Below, piece after piece: positions 37,271 to 46,925 of a stretch of DNA of 64,000 nt. A program made the translations under genes and the position numbers. The DNA comes from Pseudoscleropodium purum (lineage: Eukaryota; Streptophyta; Bryopsida; Hypnales; Brachytheciaceae). Below the pieces are notes generated by a model. It was not told where the DNA came from. It made no database searches and saw only the letters and a list, made by a program, of their open reading frames with translations. Location of the stretch: NCBI GenBank assembly GCA_963969395.1, contig OZ017802.1, forward strand, positions 1,924,501 to 1,988,500, written 5' to 3'. How positions within the stretch are numbered: position 1 is the stretch's first letter; each line of letters starts with the position of its first letter.

Positions 37271-38492
37271 GATGGTTTGGAATTACCTTCTTTTTTTTTA
37301 ATCTTTAGTCACTTCTTCTTAGAACTTTGAAAAAACTTTTTGTGCCTTGTTATGTTGGTATACACCATTTTAGATTGTTGTACACAAAAATCAAAGGAAA
37401 TTGACAATTATAGACTTAAAAATATCAATAATTTGGCAAATATGCAAATGATGTTGGTTCTCACAATATTTGAATTTTTCTTAATTAAGAGCATGGGATA
37501 GCATTAGCCATTGTAGAAAGAATATATGTTGCAATATAGATTGTTATTACACCTTAATTCTTTTGCGCTTGAAATATTTGTTGAGTTGGATAATGGATCC
37601 AATTTAAATTTTACAATCATATAATGCATTTTTAGGTTCAAATTTTTAATCCAAAGACTATACTTTATAATGCACATAATTTATCCAACAAATTAAAAGA
37701 AATTCAGTTAACATTTTTAATATCATCAAAAAGTTGAAAATTGCCAAAAATTACACTAATTTTCATAAAATTGGTAGTTTTTCTTTACAATATTGATAAT
37801 ACTAGTTTAATTTCTTTCAATTTGTTGAATCAATTATGTGAATTTTGAATTGTAGGCATTGGATTAAAAAATTGAACCTAAAAATGCATTATATGATCAT
37901 AAAATATAAATTGAGCACATTGTCTAATGCAACAAATATTCCAAACGCAAATGAATTAAGGTGTAATAATGGTCTATATTGCAACCTATATTCTCTCTAC
38001 AATGACTAATGCTATCCCATGTTCTTAATTTAAAAAATTCAAATCACAACAAATTTTTTTCTTGGACTTCCATTATAATGTGTAGTATGTTGCATACTAT
38101 AACTTTCATATATCTACTTTTAGACTTTGTCCATTGATGTTGATGGTATGGTTGTTTGAATGAAAATGTTTCAAATATTTTACTCACTTTGATTCATCAT
38201 TGTGTGTTTCACCAAAAAAACATTTTAAATGGGTTGTTTTGAGGCAAAGGCCCCTATAAATGACAAATGCAATCTTGTTGCATCTCACTATAAGATCTAA
38301 TAGACAACTTCATTATATTGTAATAAAAAAGTGGGAGGTTTTGATTGTACAAATTGTGAGATTATAGCATTTGAAGTTGAAAAGAATGTTTTTGGAGGGC
38401 ATCCAAATTCCAAGTAGCTTTGATTCATGGAGGCTTTTGTACAAGTTAATTTCACTTTTTTGCTTAAACTTTTTTTTAACTTCTTGATAAAC
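36495..38492. repeat. Large inverted repeat, left arm (about 2.0 kb)
   Basis: This arm is the reverse complement of 49670-51675. Identity by eye is very high through long stretches; for example, identical 60-codon frames are read from 38313-38495 (minus) and the end of 49652-49849 (plus). Arm content from left to right: most of a B element, a 0.2 kb unique piece, a 0.58 kb palindrome, a dispersed repeat, and a 0.3 kb remnant that again carries the GATTGTACAAATTGTGAGAT block. The boundaries are by-eye estimates within about 20 bases. Confidence 0.85.
37468..38043. repeat. Imperfect palindrome inside the left arm, about 576 bp
   Basis: ATTTGAATTTTTCTTAATTA with GCATGGGATAGCATTAG at the left end pairs with CTAATGCTATCCCATGTTC and AAATTCAAAT at the right end. 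Further in, TATAATGCATTTTTAGGTTC pairs with GAACCTAAAAATGCATTATA. The symmetry centre is near 37755, with a diverged middle of roughly 80 bases. It is probably a foldback element in its own right. Confidence 0.8.
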
Positions 38493-39139
38493 CATTGAAA
38501 TAAACTATAAATATATAAGTTTTTAATTTATAAACAAGAAATTGTCTAAATAAACTAATCATCTTGAAGGCTTTTTATTTATTTTTGTTTACACAATTTT
38601 GAATGCTGAAAAATTTGTAGTTCAAAACCCCATTATCAATTTTTTTTCCATAAAACTTAGGATGCACTTGAATTATACCACGATACATAATGTTTGTTTT
38701 TTAAATGTAATGTATTTGTGATTATTTAATGACCATCTTTTGAAATTCTTAATAATGACATCTAAAGACAAATGTTCTAAGACATTCTAAAATTAATTTT
38801 TTTCACTAATAAATCTTCTACTTTCATCTATGAATTTTTATAAGTATCAAAAGTTGTTCATTCATTGTATTCAAAATTTTTTTTTTAAAGATTGAACATA
38901 CTATACATTCATCCCTTAACCCTTCATATTGTATCTATGTTATATGTATAATTTTTTATGCCTCTTATATTTAATCAATATAAAGCCTTTGTATTACATA
39001 TGTGTATTGTCTTGAGGTGTGATCTCACTTTGTGTTAAGATTTTGAATTAGATAGGTTCTTAAAAATGAATTCAAATATGGTACATCCTTGAATAAATGT
39101 CTTTTTGCTAACACAATGTAGATAAGCGATTAGGATTTA
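38493..39139. other. AT-rich spacer, nothing recognised
   Basis: No gene or element ends seen between the left arm and the C-poor region. Confidence 0.4.
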
Positions 39140-40560
39140 AATTTGTAAATTTTTGAGTTATTTTTGGGTGTAATGTGAGAGTTTTTGGTAATATTTTGGT
39201 TGTTATGTTGTCCAAATTGGGTATTTTAGTCATTGATGTAGTTCCAAATGGGAATCTTTTTGCTGTCTAGTAAGTGGTTGGTTAAGTCCCAAGTCGAAAG
39301 TCCAGTTAATGTTTGGTTGGTGGAAGATGGTGAATTCCAATTAGATAAGTAGTAGTTGATTGTTTAGTTTGTCAGTCAAATTGAATGAATGGCCAATCGT
39401 TGGTTTTGAATGTATGAATTGAGTGAATATCCAATGTGCGTCCTAATCGGTCAAGGTTGTGTATATGTTTGTGTTTGTGTGTATGTTTTTATGTTTCTTT
39501 TGTGTGTTCTTGAATGTGTGATTTAACGTGGGTGATTTCTGAGTGGGAAATGCGTCACTGTGATCCAAGGTCGAGTCAATCAGTTTGAGTGAGTATGTGT
39601 CCAAATAGGAGATGTGTATGTGTCGTGGTGTGGTAGTGCGTATGCAAAGTATGAAAATGTAGTGATCGAAATTTAACCAAGTTAGTGGTGGATTTTGAGA
39701 AGATTTGCAAATTCTAGTTGGAATTTGTAGAATTTGGACATTAGAATTTACTAATTGGAGAGTTGATTAGAGCTTAATAGATAGATTATGAATTTTGATG
39801 ACAAACAAAAGTGTAAAAATTTGTAACGGTGATCTAATCACCAATTCAGAATTTAAATGAAAATGTATTTCAATGGAATTAGTGTGGATTGTGATGTGGA
39901 GTGATTAATGATTGATTCAAAATGTATATGTAAATATCGTTGTAATATTATTTCAGAGTGCCCAAATTGTAAATCTATTGAGTGAATTAAATTTGTGTTT
40001 GAATTTTAGTCGAGATGTTTACAGTTAGAATTGCAATAGTCTAAGTCGACATGTGAATAAAGTTTGAATATTGTCTTGTGATTGCCTAGTCAGTTTATAA
40101 TCTGTGAATGAATTATGTGTGGAAATTGAATTGGAAATGTTTGTGCTTGAATCCAAGTTTTGTTGTGAGTGCTTAAAGATTACTGAGTAGGAGTGTAAGT
40201 TTTTTGTGTGTATGAAGTAACAATTTGAAGGAGCAAGTTGGAGAAATCAAATGCCTTGTTTTCCCATTTGGAAACAAGGATCCCATCAATTAGATTGAGT
40301 CTAATTTGGTAGTGCAAGGCCTTATTAATTGATTCCAATTTGAACCCAATTTGGAAGCAGAAACACTATTGCTGACCTGTTGCGGTGTTGTGACGATAGT
40401 CTTGTCCTATTTGGAAGTAAAGAATTAATTCCAAGTCAGAAAAGGAGAAAATAAATAAATAAATAAAGACAAAGGATGAAAGCTAAAAAGAATGTAAAAG
40501 ATAAAAGAAAGTAAAGAATTTAAAGAATAAAGATAAAGAATCAAATTGGGAGATTTTCTT
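39140..40560 (+). other. C-poor, G/T-rich region on the plus strand
   Basis: For about 1.4 kb the plus strand is depleted in C, with many TGTGTGT/GTATGT words and repeated phrases such as GAATTTGTAGAATTTGG and TTGAATGAATG. It ends near a purine-rich stretch (AAATAAATAAATAAAGAC, then AAGAGGGGAGTGG at 40576) that resembles a polypurine tract. It may be part of a retroelement LTR or leader, but no protein domain or paired LTR was seen. Confidence 0.35.
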
Positions 40561-41324
40561 GACCCTTATGGCCTTTAAGAGGGGAGTGGCAAATTTAGTA
40601 ATTAGCTTCATTGCGTGAAGAGAATTATTTATGTATGTAGTTAAAGAACATATTTCCTATAATATTCTACAATTGCAATGACTTTATTAAGAATTCAAAT
40701 AGAAGTAATCCTATTATATTAATCTCCCTAGGAATGAACTTTTACTATTTTTAAACCACATCTTATTCCCTTCATTTTTAAAAACCAATCACCCTATATT
40801 GTGCAAATGGAGACACTACTTGAAATAGGTGGAATTCTTTAGGGAGGATTCTTTAAATGAAATTCACACAAATAAGAAAAACGGACTCTCATGCCAAGGC
40901 CTCACTATCTCCTAAAAAGACACACAATTTTTGACAATTAATTAACTACACACTACAAATAAAAATATCTCATTTGTCTCCCCCCCTCCAAAAAGAAAAC
41001 CCAAAACCAAAGCAACTTTGATGTAGATACTTAGGTACATATAGTATGCTGTATAGAAGATGGATTTTTGATATGGAATGTTTACATAGTGTAGTGTATG
41101 GATACATACAGAAGATATGGGATATAGAGATATATTAAAATTGGATGTATTAAGTAGAATATTAATATAGTACAATATATAGATGGATGTATAGGAAATG
41201 GAATATGGTTGTTAAAACCAAAATTAAACAATTCAATGTTTCTTAATCTAAAATTGCTTCAAAGTATTCAAATCCAAAACGAAGTGAACATCTTTATCTA
41301 TAATTATTTATTATATTAATAAAT
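40561..41324. other. AT-rich spacer, nothing recognised
   Basis: Short tandem-like ATAGTGTA/GTATGGATA words at 41040-41200. No gene. Confidence 0.4.
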
Positions 41325-41906
41325 CTAACTCTAAGATACTTAACTTAATTTTTTAAAGTAAAAACTTCATAATTAAAAACCTTACCAATTACAGGATCAT
41401 GATGCTTAAGTTTCAAAATAAAGTATTTTTCAACTCCTCCCAAATTGTTAGGTTTCATCTTTCAAATTTTTATACAAAATATATAGATCCTACAACTTGT
41501 AATTTTCTTTAATATGTTGAAGAAATAAGTTGGTATTTCATACTAAAATTTGAACAAAATATATTTCATATTCATGCTTGAAAAACAAATAATTAATAGA
41601 AGAAGTAGAGTGTGATTTAGAATACTAAATTATGAAGATTTTTGTTATGGAATTAAAAAAAACTCCAATCCAAATGGTTGGTATGTTGTAATAAACATTC
41701 TACATCCAAAAAACTGATTTAATTTTTCCAAAAATATTAAAATTTGAGTTAAATGAAGACTTCAAAGTTTATTATAGAGTTGAGATTCTATAATAACCTA
41801 CTAACTAAAACTCCTCATAACTTTCATCTTGTTAATTAAAATGGAATGATTTAAAGTTTTTTCACATATATATAAATCTAAAAAACCAAGTTCAAATTTT
41901 TATTTC

Positions 41907-43877
41907 TTAACTCCTAAAGGACCAGGGTCTTTTTTCTGCCAAAAAAACACTCAAAACTGCCATTTCTAAAGCAAATTTAAAATAATAATAATAATAATAA
42001 TAATTTAAATTTAAAAAAAAATTAATTTAAAAATAAAAATAAAAATAAATAAATAAAATAAAATAAAATAAATAAAAAAATATATATATATATATACATA
42101 CACACATTGTTTTTTTTCACATCTAACCATAGGATATTACACCTAACTAATATTAAAATGTGTCAAGAAAAATTCAGAATTTTTGACCGTATAGATTCCA
42201 AGATATCTGCTTTTAACCCCTAAAGGACTGAAGCCTTTTTCTTTTTTTCCAAAAAACACTGAGAACTGCAATTTCTATAGCAAAGAGTGAAAGAAATTTA
42301 ACTTTTTTTTTTTACATGTAACCATAGGATCTTACACCTCAATGGAATAAAAAAGTGTGGAAAAAATTTCAGAATTTTTCACTACACAAATTGCAAGATA
42401 TTTGCGTTTAAAGTGGAAAAAACAAGTTTTTCAACACATTGCAGGATTGGATTTTTTGACTTTGAACATTTTTAACTGAAAATTTTTGCACTACAGAGTT
42501 TTGAGCTTTAAATCTTTATAGTGAAGAATTGAGTTGAGAGTCTAGGAAAAAAAAAGAAACTCAAAAAAACTTAATTTTCATTCTTAAGAAAATTGTTGAG
42601 TAGAAGTAGGTATGAGATAGAAGGAAAATCTAAAATATTCATATATTTTAGATGGAATTAAAATACACTAATCCCAATGGTGAGATTGTTCTAGCAAGTA
42701 AACTAAACCATGAAAAATAAAAAAATTTGAAAAATTTGAAAAATTGCATTCATAAATGAATCCTACAAGTTATTTTTTTCAAGAAGATGCTCTAACTACC
42801 CGAAAAACAAGAATGTCCATAACTTTCTCATAACAAATCCAAATCCAATGAATCAAAGCTTTTCGGGTAGACGAAAACATAATCTGTGAGGAAAAAATAT
42901 TTCAAAAAAAATTCAAGTTTTTGAAAATTTTTTTTGCTGCCCGGACTGCCTCCCGTCCCCTCGTTTGAGCTTATTTGGTAATAACTATTGTTCCTGGGCA
43001 CCTATTGTGAAGAAAATTATACTCTCATTAAGCTTATCAGTTTTTCTATCTTCAAAAAAAGTATCAAAAAATCACAACAAAAATTCAGCCCATAGATACC
43101 TGCCTGAAATCCCATTTGTCCCTCAGGGATTAAAGTAGAGAAAAACAAGTTTTTCAACACATTGTAGGATTAGATTTTTTGACTTTGAAAATTTTTAACT
43201 TTAATTTTTTTGCACTACAGAGGGTTGAGCTTTAAATCTTTATGGTATAGAATTGAATTGAGAGTCTAGGAAAAAAAATAATAATTCAAAAAAACTTAAC
43301 TTTTATTCTTTAAAAAATTGTTGAGAAGAAATAGGAATGTGATAGAAGGAAAATCTAAATTATTAATATATCTTAAATGGAATTAAAATGCACTAATCTC
43401 AATGGTGAGATTGTTCTAGCAAGAAAGATAAACCATATGAAATTTTTTTTAGAAAAATTGTAAAAATTGCATTCAAAAATGAATCCCACAAGTTTTTTTT
43501 AAAAAAAAGATGCTCTAATTGCCCAAAAAACAAGATTGTCTGTAATTTTATCATAAAGAATCCAAATGTAATAAATCAAAGCTTTCCATGTACACAAGGA
43601 AAAAAAAAATTTCTGTCTACAAGGAAAAAAAAATTTTAATTTTAAAATTCAAATTCAAAATTTTTTTTTAATTGCCACCTGTCCCTTGTTTTGAGCTTAT
43701 TTGAGTATAACTTTTGTTCCCAGGCACCAATTGGAAAAAAATTATATTCCTGTAAAACTAATCAATTTTCCTATCTTCAAAAAAAATTTCAAAAAATTGG
43801 GAAATAATTTCTGCCCATAGGTACCTGCCCAAAATTCTATTTGGCCCCCAAAGGGACAATGGTACTTTAGGGGTTGA
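41907..43877 (+). mobile_element. TTAA element, subfamily A, itself interrupted by another A
   Basis: Left end TTAACTCCTAAAGGACC at 41907, right end GGTACTTTAGGGGTTGA at 43877 (TTAA now TTGA). Between 42213 and 43133 another A copy interrupts it. Outside that insert the pieces join at AAGATATCTGCTTTTAAAG, matching intact copies. A low-complexity expansion ((AAT)n, (AAATA)n, (TA)n; 41978-42095) enlarges the left piece. Confidence 0.8.
42213..43133 (+). mobile_element. TTAA element, subfamily A, innermost insertion
   Basis: TTAACCCCTAAAGGACTGAAG at 42213 to GTCCCTCAGGGATTAA at 43133, 921 bp, TTAA on both sides. The flanks are the two halves of an older A copy, and removing the insert with one TTAA restores its order. 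Close to 32007-32989. Confidence 0.9.
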
Positions 43878-44369
43878 AAACGTCATTCTATTGAGATACC
43901 TAGGGAGCAACAAAAACTTCATATCATACAATAACTTTTTAACCATGTAGTCAAAAGTTATAAAAGCTACTTTTTGACTACATTTCATGTGAAAATTTTA
44001 AAGAAAAAAAATGAAAATTCCGTTTGTAAATGGATGACCAAAAACACTATGTCGCCAATAAATGCTACTTGGTCCTTTAGGATTTAATCCCATATTGATT
44101 GCAATTTAGCATGTTTAAGAAAAATATAGATATGGAGGGTAATGAAAATATAAACATGAGATAATGAAAATTCAAATATAAAAATTCACTCACTTATTAA
44201 ATGAGTGGGTGACATTCCTTCACTATTGTAGTAGACAAGCCCATTTCTACAAGTTGTCGAATTCTATCATCCTACTTTGATCCCAATCTATCCAAAAATT
44301 CATGCAAATCCGTTAGTTTCTTGATAAAATCATTGCATTAATGCCAACAAGGGATAAAGTGTCGAACCT

Positions 44370-45304
44370 TTAATCCTCAAGTCCCAACCCCCAAGGTCTT
44401 TTTTCAATAATAAAGCACTCAAAATTGCCATTTCTATTGCAAAGAGTAAAAAACTAGCTTTAAATTTTATTTCTTGGCACATCTAACTAAAGGATCTTGT
44501 ACTAGACTACTGTAAAATATGTTGGAAGAAATTTTAGAAACTTCGACCTTGTAGATTGCAAAATAATGCATTTAAAGTAATGAAAACAAATATTTATACA
44601 CCTTGCTTAACTATATTTTTGGCTTTGAACCTTCTTAACTTCAAATTTTTGTAAAATTTATTTTGAACTTCTAAATTTCTATGTTGAAGAATTGACTTGA
44701 GAGTTGAGGATTTAAGAAAAATAAATTACACTTAATTTTCACTAATTTAAGAATTATTAAGTAGAAGTAGGTTTATGATTGAAGGAAAAACTAAGCCACT
44801 AATAGCTTAGAAAAAGATCTGAAACACACTAATCTCAATAGTAAGATTATTCTAGTAAAAAAATTTAACCTTGTGAAATTTGTTTGTTGAAAAATTATGA
44901 AAATTTAGTTCATAAATGAATTCTACAAGTTATTTTTTCAAGAAGATGGTATAGGCCTATGGTTGCCTAAAAAACAAGATTGTCCACAATTTTTTTTATA
45001 AAAGAAACCAAATAGAATGAATCAAAGCTTTCTATGTAGATTAAAATATAACATACAAGGGAAAAAAAAATTCATTTTAGAGTTTTGTGAGGTTTTTCTA
45101 TTTGCCAAACTAAAATTTGAATTATTGTGCAATAATTTTTTATCCTAGGCACCAATTGAAATAAAAATTATATTCTCCAAAAGCTCATGTATTTTTTTTA
45201 TCTTTTCAAGAAGTTGTTAAAATTTACAACAAATATTAAGACTGTAAAATCCTATCGAAAATCCATTTTGTCTCCCAAGAGGACAATGGGATTTTTGGGG
45301 TTAA
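44370..45304 (+). mobile_element. TTAA element, subfamily A
   Basis: TTAATCCTCAAGTCCCAACC at 44370 to GGGATTTTTGGGGTTAA at 45304, 935 bp with TTAA at both edges. Interior: GCACTCAAAATTGCCATTTC, GGATCTTGTACTAGACTAC, TAGATTGCAAAATAATGCAT, ACACACTAATCTCAATAGTA, GGCACCAATTGAAATAAAAA. Confidence 0.85.
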
Positions 45305-45449
45305 TGGTAAACACTTATGTACCAAATCTTGGATACATGGAAGAGTGGTTATGGATTGTTTATAGGATGTTCATGACTCCACTTTGCAAACAATTTTGTA
45401 ACTTCAAGGCAATCCACTTCAAAAATTTATAGAAGATACAATTTAACTT

Positions 45450-45671
45450 TACTACAAGAAAAGAGGGTGTTTTAAGTGAGTTTTAAACTATATTTCTAGA
45501 TATAAGATTATAAATAATGACCTTGCAGGAGATTTTGAGCAAAATTTTACTTGAAATATATGTATTTTTAATGACTTTTTGTTGAAAATCTCTTTAAAAG
45601 TCATTACTTATAATCTTATGTTTAGGACTATACTTAAAAACTCACTGAAAACACCCCTTTCTCTTGAAGTG
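45450..45671. mobile_element. Short CACTA-like MITE, about 222 bp
   Basis: TACTACAAGAAAAGAGGGTG at 45450 and CACCCCTTTCTCTTGAAGTG ending at 45671 are imperfect inverted repeats, extended by TTTAAGTGAGTTTTAA against TTAAAAACTCACTGAAAA. The end sequence is one base from CACTACAAGAAA, the usual terminus of plant CACTA (En/Spm) elements. The 3-bp flanks are CTT and CCT, a poor but possible duplication. Inside, ATAAGATTATAAATAATGAC pairs with GTCATTACTTATAATCTTAT. Confidence 0.75.
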
Positions 45672-46925
45672 CCTTTAAATGACCAATTAATGTTTATTTG
45701 GCAACAAAGCAATTTTGGACAACTCACTACAAACAAAAAAATTAATAATATTTTTTGATTTTTTTAATGTAAGAATGAACTACTCTACCAATTTCTTTAC
45801 AATTGGATGGGCTCATGAGGAGTTGTTATAGAAATTTTTGTTTTTCATAGACGGGGGTAGCACAAGTACGGTAATTTGCACTAGAGCAAAATTTGCATTG
45901 CAATGCCCAAAAGAGCTTAGGTGAAGCTTTGTGTAGCTTCTTGTCTTAGTTTTAGACTAGGATACTTCTATGACATTTTTCTAGACTCATAAATTTGCTA
46001 GAATGTACAATTAAATGGTGGTAGGGAGTTGGTTGCTCTATGGCTTCCTTTGGCTTAACAAAATAGTTATCCCTTACTACTTCATTTGAAAATAAAAGAA
46101 TTCAAAAGCTCAAAGAATTCATTGAGTCAAATACAAACTTGTCATTTGAAAAACCACCATCCAAAAAAAGTTTGATGAAAAAATGAAGAAATTGTTTCAT
46201 TGACAATTATCAAAACGTTGAGTGGAGAAGTAATTTTTATAGTCAAATCTATTGTCTGTCATAAATCCTCAAAGAATATGGGATAATTTGAAGATGGGAG
46301 CTTAACCACTCAATGTCAAAGTAGAAAAATTGCATTAAAAGTAAAATTTCAACCCCTATTTTGGCATAGTAGAACAACTTTTTTTTAAGAATCTTTGAAC
46401 TCAAAAAAAGTAGAAAAGAAAACTAACTTTCATCCACCCAAACCTATTTGAGTGGATGCATGGTTGAGTGGCTCATTTTTGGCAAAAGTCTAAGTCCAAA
46501 AACTATTTTTTTGTGAGTAAAATGTTTGAGAGTGAAATGCTTGGGAGTGAATTCTACACAAAAAAAATTCTAAGAAAATTCTAAAAGTACCTAGCTAGCT
46601 TTTCAAGCACTTGTAGACCTTAAAAATTATTATGCTTTGGTAAAACATCATTTAAAAAAAAATATTGGCTAGAAAAAGGTGTTTGGTGTTTGAAAAGTTG
46701 TTAAAAATTATTTAGCAAATTAATACATAGAGAAGATCTACATTAGAAGCCACTGGTTTCTGGGAAACATTAGTTCAAATTCTATTAGAAACATAGTACC
46801 TACAATTCATTTAATTAATGCAAAGGAGTTTAAAAAGTCCTTTTCAATTTTGTTGACAACCAATTTGTCACATTTGCTTTTATTCAAAAGTCCCTAGTGC
46901 TCAGATACAATATACAAAAAAAAAT
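45672..46925. other. AT-rich spacer with remnants
   Basis: 46200-46440 holds an inverted relative of 33000-33430 (ATTTTGGCATAGTAGAACAAC). No gene. Confidence 0.45.
46893..46911 (-). other. Possible tRNA-iMet-type primer binding site
   Basis: On the minus strand this reads TTGTATCTGAGCACTAGGG, close to the TGGTATCAGAGC motif used as primer-binding site by many plant LTR elements. It lies about 15 bases beyond the inner edge of the possible LTR at 46926-48860, further than is usual. Confidence 0.25.

Larger units (their letters stand above)
41325..44087 (+). mobile_element. TTAA element, subfamily B-like outer copy, split by A elements
   Basis: Outer pieces at about 41325-41910 and 43874-44087. 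The left edge TCTAACTCTAAGATACTT is weak; the right edge GGTCCTTTAGGATTTAAT ends with TTAA at 44084-44087. Interior words parallel the copy at 11300-13039: CAATTACAGGATCATGATGC, ATTCATGCTTGAAAAACAAA, AAATGGATGACCAAAAACAC. The interruption falls at a TTAA of the outer copy. Confidence 0.7.

Noticed and set aside
38313..38495. A conserved 60-codon protein present twice (also at 49652-49849)
   Set aside because: Both copies lie in the arms of the inverted repeat, so identity reflects DNA duplication; the sequence is AT-rich with no motif and resembles element remnant.
40560..40600. Polypurine tract and 3' LTR start at AAGAGGGGAGTGG
   Set aside because: No LTR pair or retroelement protein could be attached; kept only as a remark on the C-poor region.
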